A stretch of 20,299 nt of DNA from JAWXBG01 sp034439875 (GTDB lineage Bacteria; Bacteroidota; Bacteroidia; Flavobacteriales_D; Sanyastnellaceae). The notes under the pieces are model-generated. The model worked only from the letters and a program-made list of their open reading frames with translations, was not told the DNA's origin and did no database searches. Below, piece after piece: positions 15,311 to 20,299 of this stretch. Location: NCBI GenBank assembly GCA_034439875.1, contig JAWXBG010000132.1, positions 1-20,299 on the forward strand, in the 5' to 3' direction. The position numbers and the translations under genes are program-made. Numbering within the stretch: position 1 is the first letter of the stretch; each line of letters begins with the position of its first letter.

Positions 15311-18300
15311 TTATTTTCTTATCAATTTTGTTTTTTCAATTACAACGCCATCAATTACAATTTCCGCAAAGTACATTCCTGAGGCGAGGTCATTGAGCGA
15401 CAAAGAAACTAATTTTGAATTGAACTGACGATTTAAAATCCGACGTCCGACACTGTCATACAAAATAAAATCCCAACGTTCAGGCCAGACCTTATTCAAC
15501 TGAATTGAAACAATATTTTCTACTGGATTGGGGAAGATGCTTACTTCTGCAAGATCAAGATTCTGAACACCAACTGTTGGCTGCACACCAATGGCAAAAA
15601 CACCACTAGCGGGAAATTCTACTTCAGCTTCAAGATATTCACCATTTAAAGAAAGTGGATAGAAGTCGGGAGACTGACCGGGTTGAAATTCATCGGTATC
15701 AACCACGATCAAACCAATACCATCTAATTCTTCCATTTCTGAAGCAAGCACTCCAACCAAAACAATTCCAGGTTCTCCGGTAGATGTGTATCCCCACATC
15801 CGCTCAGTACGCGGGCTTGAGATTGGATAACCATCGGTAACAAAGGTTAGAGAAGCATCATCATGACCACAAAGGAGGTAATCTTCATTGTCCAAGCTTT
15901 GCGCATTGCTGAAACGAATAATTCCACGACCCTGAGCATCTGTATGACGATCGTATTCAGTAGTTCTGCCGATACCAAAAACATTCAGGTTTTCATTGGG
16001 ATGGTGATAACGAGATCGCAGTCCGAGGTCTACATTGTATTTGGCTCCCATATAATTGGCTACGAGAATGTGTTGAGTAGAGTAGAGCTTGCGATTGAAG
16101 ACAAAATGCTCTGCAATTTTTCCTGAGCCGAATCTCTCTTCATAATCCCAACCTATGCGTATGTCAATGGGTGTAATGTTGTCTCTCAATCCGATATCAA
16201 TACCATTGAATTCGTATACTTTATCATCGAAGATTGTCTGAAAGTCTTGAAAAAGATCTTCCTGCTGATATATAAATCCATATAAGTGAGGAGCTGCGGC
16301 ATCACCAATGTAGTATATAGGTGATCCACTTGAGTTGTCATCTAAATCGTAAACTTCAGCGCTGTACTGAGAAGAATTTTTCCAAGGATGCATTAGATAA
16401 CCGTTCGGAACACGAGCGGATGCAAACCATCCATGTTCGTTCCATTCTATTGTATCGCCTTCGACCATCATATATCCGGAAATGCTTCTACCTGGAACAA
16501 CTTGCTCCAGACTGAGCCAATCGTTTTCGCCATCAAATTTCAAAGCCGGATTGCCATTGATGCCGTTCTCGCCTGTTCTCAATTCAGGTTTGCGAGAAGT
16601 GGAGGTTTGAATGGCTGTATAATCCGTATTCATCACATCTCTCCATTGTTCTACCAGAGAGCCGTTTTCAGTAAGAAGAGTATTGCCGGTGCCGAAAGTA
16701 TTTTCGTCAGCTTTCAACCAAAAAGTTACTGTTTGATCATCACCAACACCGCCGGGACCAAAAGGACCGAAGGGTTCCGGAGCAGGACTAAATACAAATA
16801 GCAGAGTATCGCTTTGGAAATTTGGAAGGTCATCCGTATCCGTAACGACACTATCAGCTACAAAGATTTTTATGAAACCAAAGCTTTGAGGCTCCACTGT
16901 AAGAACAAAATTTTCAGGTCCGCCAGTGAGAGAAGTTACAGTTGCGTTTTCAATGTAAACATCTTCTATTTCCAATCCACTTACAGTTTCCGAAGAGAGG
17001 TTTTTGTAGAAAGATAATTCGAGATCAAACTCTCCAAATACTTCTTGTGAGGGTTCATTAGAGGTAAGCAAAGCAATAGCAGGGAAGGCCGTTAGATTGG
17101 CTCCATATAAGTCGGATTCCCACAGACCTCGACCGTATGTAGCGGCTTTGAGTCTGCTTTGGGAGTGATCTTCGGCATAATATATTTCCAATTCTGTAAC
17201 ACGAGCACTGTTAGGGAAACCATTGTTGAAAGGAATCCACTCGGTCATGTTGGCGTCTCTGTAAAAAATACCCATATCAGTTCCGATGTACAATGCTTCT
17301 TCTTCACCTGCTGTGTCAAAGACAATAGAATTGATAGTAACATCAGGAAACTCTTCGGTCATATTCGTCCAGTTGTTGCCCATGTCTATGCTTTTGTACA
17401 CATCCATTCGAAAGGAAATGTATACGATGTTCGAATCTGTGGGATGCGTTTCTATGGATGCCACAGGAGTATTGAATACTGGAAGAAAATTACTTAATGT
17501 GGACCACGTTGGATTTTCGCTATTTACATTGTTACACCTAAATAATTTTCTGTTGCCTTCAGAGACATACATAATGTCGATATTGGACATACAACTTTCA
17601 ATTGCATTTAAATTGGTGAGATCGTTTCCACCTAAATTACTTGAGATTTTAACCCAGTTGAGACTGTCTCTTTCCGGATCTTTCACGTTGTTGCATTTCC
17701 ATAGATTCTTGAGCCCAACGAACAAGGTGTTTTCGTCCCATGGAGCTAAAAGATAGGGAGTGAGCCAAGCACCGCTTTCGGTAATATCCAGTTCTTCTTC
17801 ACCACAAATTTTCTGATTCACCACTTCAGAGTTCGTGCGATATATCTGACCGTAATAGATGGAACCATATCTCCAGGTTTCGTCTGTATGGTCGTATAAA
17901 CATTCAAATCCATCCCCTCCACCGCGTTTTTTCCATAACGCGCCATTGAATTCTGAGGTGCCATTATCTTGAAATCCGTTAAGAACATTATACGGATTGT
18001 GCGGCGACTGACCTAGGCGGTAAATCTGTCCATTGATTATGCCCGTGCTCAAATCAAGCCATTCATCGTTGTTGATGTAGTGATAAACTCCACCATCGTT
18101 GCATACATACAAATCGTTGTTGTGCGGCGACAATGCAAGTTCGTGTTGATCTACGTGAACGTAATTGGGATTAATGTCCGACCATGTTACCCCGTTGTCT
18201 ATTGTTTTTTTCAATCGAATTCCTCCAACATAAACAACATCAGGATTTTCGGCATCTGCTTCCATTCCCAAATCGTACCAAGCCTGACCACCGTCGGAAC

Positions 18301-19372
18301 TTCCGTCGGCTGCCCAGCCCAGGATATTCGGTTCTTCGCTCATCTCGGTGAAAGTTTCACCAGCGTTGTCCGACATATAAAATGCTTTGAATTCGTAGGT
18401 TGTCGAAGTGAGAACATAAACCCTGTCGGGAGCGGCAGGAGTAACGGCTATTACCATTCTTGTTCCCGAGTTAATACCATCTTGAATCCAATCCCATTCC
18501 AGACCACCATCCAAAGAGCGGAAAAATTTACCAGCTCCTGTTGAATATATAGTGTTTGGATTAGTTGGATGTACCTCCATGTCCTTGTAGTCAACGGAGT
18601 TGCTTGACACGAATGTCCATGATTCTCCAGCATCAGTAGATCTGTATATACCATCATTGGTTCCGGCGAGAATAACACCACTTTCAGGCAGCATTCTTAA
18701 CACTCCCACGGTAAGGTCTTCAATACCAGAATTTGAAAAAGCCCAATTAATACCTCCATCTAAACTTTTAAGGACACCCATTCCTAGGGCATCAGCAGCA
18801 TCTCGGTCGCCCGTGCCTGCGTAAACGATCATTGGATTAGAAATGTCGTATGCGATAGAAGAAACACCTAAAGTTGGCAACCAATCGGTATTGGTAGTCC
18901 ATGATTCGCCGGCATCAATGCTTCTCCAAATACCACCAGCAGGGGTACCTACGAGCATTGTATTTGGTTCTAAGGGGTGGAAAGCAATGGCAGAAGTTCT
19001 TCCCACGCCATCTATCATTTCACGGTCTGTGAGTTCGTCTAAAACAGGACCTTGAGCGAACCAATTTCCACCGATAGATCTATTGGTCGAATAAGTCTGA
19101 AGTTCCTGCCAAGTGCGAATGACCTCAGAACCGGAAGGCAATGTGCCGTCTTCTTTTAAACGAGTTTCCCAGAGCCATTTCCACCTTTGAAACTGTTTAA
19201 ATCCCTGTCCAGGAGTAATGGGCATTTCAGGCCACAATTGCTTGTTTAGGTTGCACAATTCCTCAAACTGAATTCCTGGCTTTTTCATTTCCGAGGACCA
19301 ATCTGGGTGTTGTTGGGCAAATGCTCCTGCAACTAGGCAATAAATGATGGAAAAAGATGTTAATATCCTCAT
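15311..19372 (-). CDS. Very large Asp-box (sortilin/VPS10-like) T9SS cargo protein
   Basis: The 1353-residue exported protein has a signal peptide (MRILTSFSIIYCLVAGAFAQ). Residues about 100-740 form a BNR/Asp-box beta-propeller region with at least seven S/T-x-D-x-G-x-x-W motifs, such as RSIDAGESW, KSLDGGINW, RSTDAGESW, RSLDGGLEW, KTIDNGVTW and KSIDMGNNW. A lectin-like segment starts near residue 880 (FWLKADENTFGTGN). The end, from about 1270, is a type A T9SS domain with the SIFPNPVENIVSIQL motif and a basic C-terminus (TKLIRK). Such proteins are surface-bound or released and probably bind glycans or other proteins; no catalytic residues of a sialidase are evident. The stop is TAA. A weak -7 element, TACTTTCG (19419-19412), lies about 40 nt upstream of the start. 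Confidence 0.9.
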   Translation of the reverse strand: MRILTSFSIIYCLVAGAFAQQHPDWSSEMKKPGIQFEELCNLNKQLWPEMPITPGQGFKQFQRWKWLWETRLKEDGTLPSGSEVIRTWQELQTYSTNRSIGGNWFAQGPVLDELTDREMIDGVGRTSAIAFHPLEPNTMLVGTPAGGIWRSIDAGESWTTNTDWLPTLGVSSIAYDISNPMIVYAGTGDRDAADALGMGVLKSLDGGINWAFSNSGIEDLTVGVLRMLPESGVILAGTNDGIYRSTDAGESWTFVSSNSVDYKDMEVHPTNPNTIYSTGAGKFFRSLDGGLEWDWIQDGINSGTRMVIAVTPAAPDRVYVLTSTTYEFKAFYMSDNAGETFTEMSEEPNILGWAADGSSDGGQAWYDLGMEADAENPDVVYVGGIRLKKTIDNGVTWSDINPNYVHVDQHELALSPHNNDLYVCNDGGVYHYINNDEWLDLSTGIINGQIYRLGQSPHNPYNVLNGFQDNGTSEFNGALWKKRGGGDGFECLYDHTDETWRYGSIYYGQIYRTNSEVVNQKICGEEELDITESGAWLTPYLLAPWDENTLFVGLKNLWKCNNVKDPERDSLNWVKISSNLGGNDLTNLNAIESCMSNIDIMYVSEGNRKLFRCNNVNSENPTWSTLSNFLPVFNTPVASIETHPTDSNIVYISFRMDVYKSIDMGNNWTNMTEEFPDVTINSIVFDTAGEEEALYIGTDMGIFYRDANMTEWIPFNNGFPNSARVTELEIYYAEDHSQSRLKAATYGRGLWESDLYGANLTAFPAIALLTSNEPSQEVFGEFDLELSFYKNLSSETVSGLEIEDVYIENATVTSLTGGPENFVLTVEPQSFGFIKIFVADSVVTDTDDLPNFQSDTLLFVFSPAPEPFGPFGPGGVGDDQTVTFWLKADENTFGTGNTLLTENGSLVEQWRDVMNTDYTAIQTSTSRKPELRTGENGINGNPALKFDGENDWLSLEQVVPGRSISGYMMVEGDTIEWNEHGWFASARVPNGYLMHPWKNSSQYSAEVYDLDDNSSGSPIYYIGDAAAPHLYGFIYQQEDLFQDFQTIFDDKVYEFNGIDIGLRDNITPIDIRIGWDYEERFGSGKIAEHFVFNRKLYSTQHILVANYMGAKYNVDLGLRSRYHHPNENLNVFGIGRTTEYDRHTDAQGRGIIRFSNAQSLDNEDYLLCGHDDASLTFVTDGYPISSPRTERMWGYTSTGEPGIVLVGVLASEMEELDGIGLIVVDTDEFQPGQSPDFYPLSLNGEYLEAEVEFPASGVFAIGVQPTVGVQNLDLAEVSIFPNPVENIVSIQLNKVWPERWDFILYDSVGRRILNRQFNSKLVSLSLNDLASGMYFAEIVIDGVVIEKTKLIRK

Positions 19373-19783
19373 TAAGAGTATTTTGATTACTGATTTGGTT
19401 TAAAAGAGTTACGAAAGTAAACAACACAATGATTGAATAGTTCACAGAATCGAATCATGCGATCGGATATACAGGAATCCTAACAAGATGCAGAATCCAC
19501 TGTTCATAAGTTAAATCTAGATATATGTTCGTTTTATATGGATTTTACGCACATTTGAATTCTTAAACTTTTTTTTACTATTAACTTCTTGAATGAAAAC
19601 TCTAAAAACTAAAAATCAAACAGAACTTTCTCTTTTCCCTACACGAATCGACAGGCCCCAACCCAATGACGGTTTATCGAATAAGTTGCAATTGGAGAGG
19701 TTGAATGTGTTGTATGAAAATTATCTACCCTCATTGGTCGTGCAGCTAGACTGAACGGCCTTGGACTCTTTTTTTGACTTTTA
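19373..19783. other. Intergenic region between the Asp-box and cupin genes
   Basis: This is a 411-bp AT-rich gap. It contains the putative upstream signal TACTTTCG (19412-19419, minus strand) for the Asp-box gene and one plus-strand 53-codon frame (19593-19754). Otherwise no repeat, terminator or RNA gene is visible. Confidence 0.55.
19593..19754 (+). CDS. Possible 53-residue small protein, unknown
   Basis: ATG 19593 to TGA 19752-19754 encodes a 53-residue soluble peptide beginning MKTLKTKNQTELSLFPTRI and ending NYLPSLVVQLD. The composition is protein-like, with a charged N-terminus and a leucine-rich, possibly helical second half (LQLERLNVLYENYLPSL). The bases before the ATG are strongly AT-rich, as is common for Bacteroidota starts. 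It stands alone between two minus-strand genes. I recognise no family; it could be a genuine small gene or a fragment of a lost one. Confidence 0.4.
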   Translation: MKTLKTKNQTELSLFPTRIDRPQPNDGLSNKLQLERLNVLYENYLPSLVVQLD

Positions 19784-20200
19784 TTACTCGTTATGTGGTC
19801 TGCGAATTGGCGCTACAAATTTTCTATCGTCAGTAGTCCACATCGGAGCCTGTATGGAAAGAACTTTCATAGGAATAGTAGCTTTTACAGAATGAACTTT
19901 TAGCCTAGGCACAAGGATGTAGTCTCCAGCCTTCACTTGAAACACTTCTTCGCCAAATTCCATTTCTCCTTCGCCCTCCAAGATATAAATGTTCTCGGTG
20001 TGACTTGTATGAAAATGATGTTTCACTCCGCCGCGAATCCAAATGATGAAGGAAGTGCACATACTGTCAGTCGCTATTTGTTCTACTAGAATATTTTCAA
20101 CTTCGGATGAAGGAGACTTCGAAGGTAAATCGGCCACTTTCTGAGCGAATGCACCCGCACAAATGAGGGCGAGTGAAAGGAGGGTAAAGAGTTTTATCAT
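19784..20200 (-). CDS. Periplasmic cupin-domain protein
   Basis: The 138-residue protein has a clear signal peptide (MIKLFTLLSLALICAGAFAQ, cleavage likely after Ala19) and a single small cupin barrel. Cupin motif 1 has HHFHTSHTE (His62, His64, Glu69) and YILEGEGEMEF. Motif 2 has GDYILVPRLKVHS (Gly92, Pro98, His103). The 2-His-Glu-His metal set is complete, so a bound divalent metal is likely. Small periplasmic cupins may be oxygenases, isomerases or binding proteins; the substrate cannot be inferred. The next gene downstream on its strand, the Asp-box gene, is 411 bp away, so it is probably monocistronic. Confidence 0.88.
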   Translation of the reverse strand: MIKLFTLLSLALICAGAFAQKVADLPSKSPSSEVENILVEQIATDSMCTSFIIWIRGGVKHHFHTSHTENIYILEGEGEMEFGEEVFQVKAGDYILVPRLKVHSVKATIPMKVLSIQAPMWTTDDRKFVAPIRRPHNE

Positions 20201-20299
20201 GGTTTTACTTTTAAGCGATTTTTAGAGATTACCGAAGTCCTTGGAAAGATCCTCTGAATGAGTCTCAATTAATTCTGAAACGATAGAATCATATTTGGG

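Overview
The window looks like a chromosomal segment of a Bacteroidota bacterium, probably a marine or free-living flavobacterium-like lineage. Three things support this: two very large secreted proteins that end in type IX secretion (T9SS) C-terminal sorting domains, sites matching the phylum's -7 promoter element TAnnTTTG, and AT-rich start regions mostly without Shine-Dalgarno sites. There is no rRNA, tRNA, CRISPR array, phage gene or complete insertion sequence. The content is mainly housekeeping and metabolic genes, plus several unusually structured intergenic repeats.

Layout. 1-754 is a gene-poor, repeat-rich tract. It holds a hairpin-bearing dispersed repeat (copy 1, 26-265), a 38-codon ORF of doubtful status, a GC-rich palindromic block (389-580) and eleven tandem copies of a 14-bp unit (587-740). 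755-3526 (-) encodes a molybdenum formate dehydrogenase alpha subunit with NuoG-like iron-sulfur domains, and 3596-4828 (-) a BaiN/HI0933-type flavoprotein. Divergent from these is a membrane-anchored SRPBCC/GyrI-like protein (4893-5765) whose frame is cut by an amber codon 43 codons before its natural end. After a good intrinsic terminator come moaC and a mobA gene with an unusual N-terminal extension (5990-7547). Next are a 359-bp gap with a promoter-like site and a terminator hairpin, a secreted PhoD-family phosphatase (7907-9205) and the CCA-adding enzyme (9364-10776). A 441-bp gap carries a nested inverted-repeat element (copy 2 of the hairpin family). It is followed by an FG-GAP/ASPIC T9SS cargo protein (11218-13956), a convergent SDR oxidoreductase (13975-14787, -), a 523-bp gap with repeat copy 3, a 1353-residue Asp-box T9SS cargo protein (15311-19372, -), a possible 53-codon gene, and a periplasmic cupin (19784-20200, -).

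Functional links. The clearest theme is the molybdenum cofactor: MoaC makes a precursor, MobA adds GMP, and the formate dehydrogenase uses the resulting bis-MGD cofactor. No electron-transfer partner subunit or FdhD is seen in the window. The two T9SS cargo proteins, the PhoD enzyme and the cupin are all exported.

The most noteworthy observations are the three-copy structured repeat family, whose hairpin arms co-vary between two copies; the in-frame amber codon inside a conserved domain; the 14-bp tandem array in the 3' region of the formate dehydrogenase gene; the promoter-plus-terminator leader upstream of phoD; and the N-terminal domain on MobA. I do not see a complete novel defence or biosynthetic system. 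Everything here was read by eye, with no database search.
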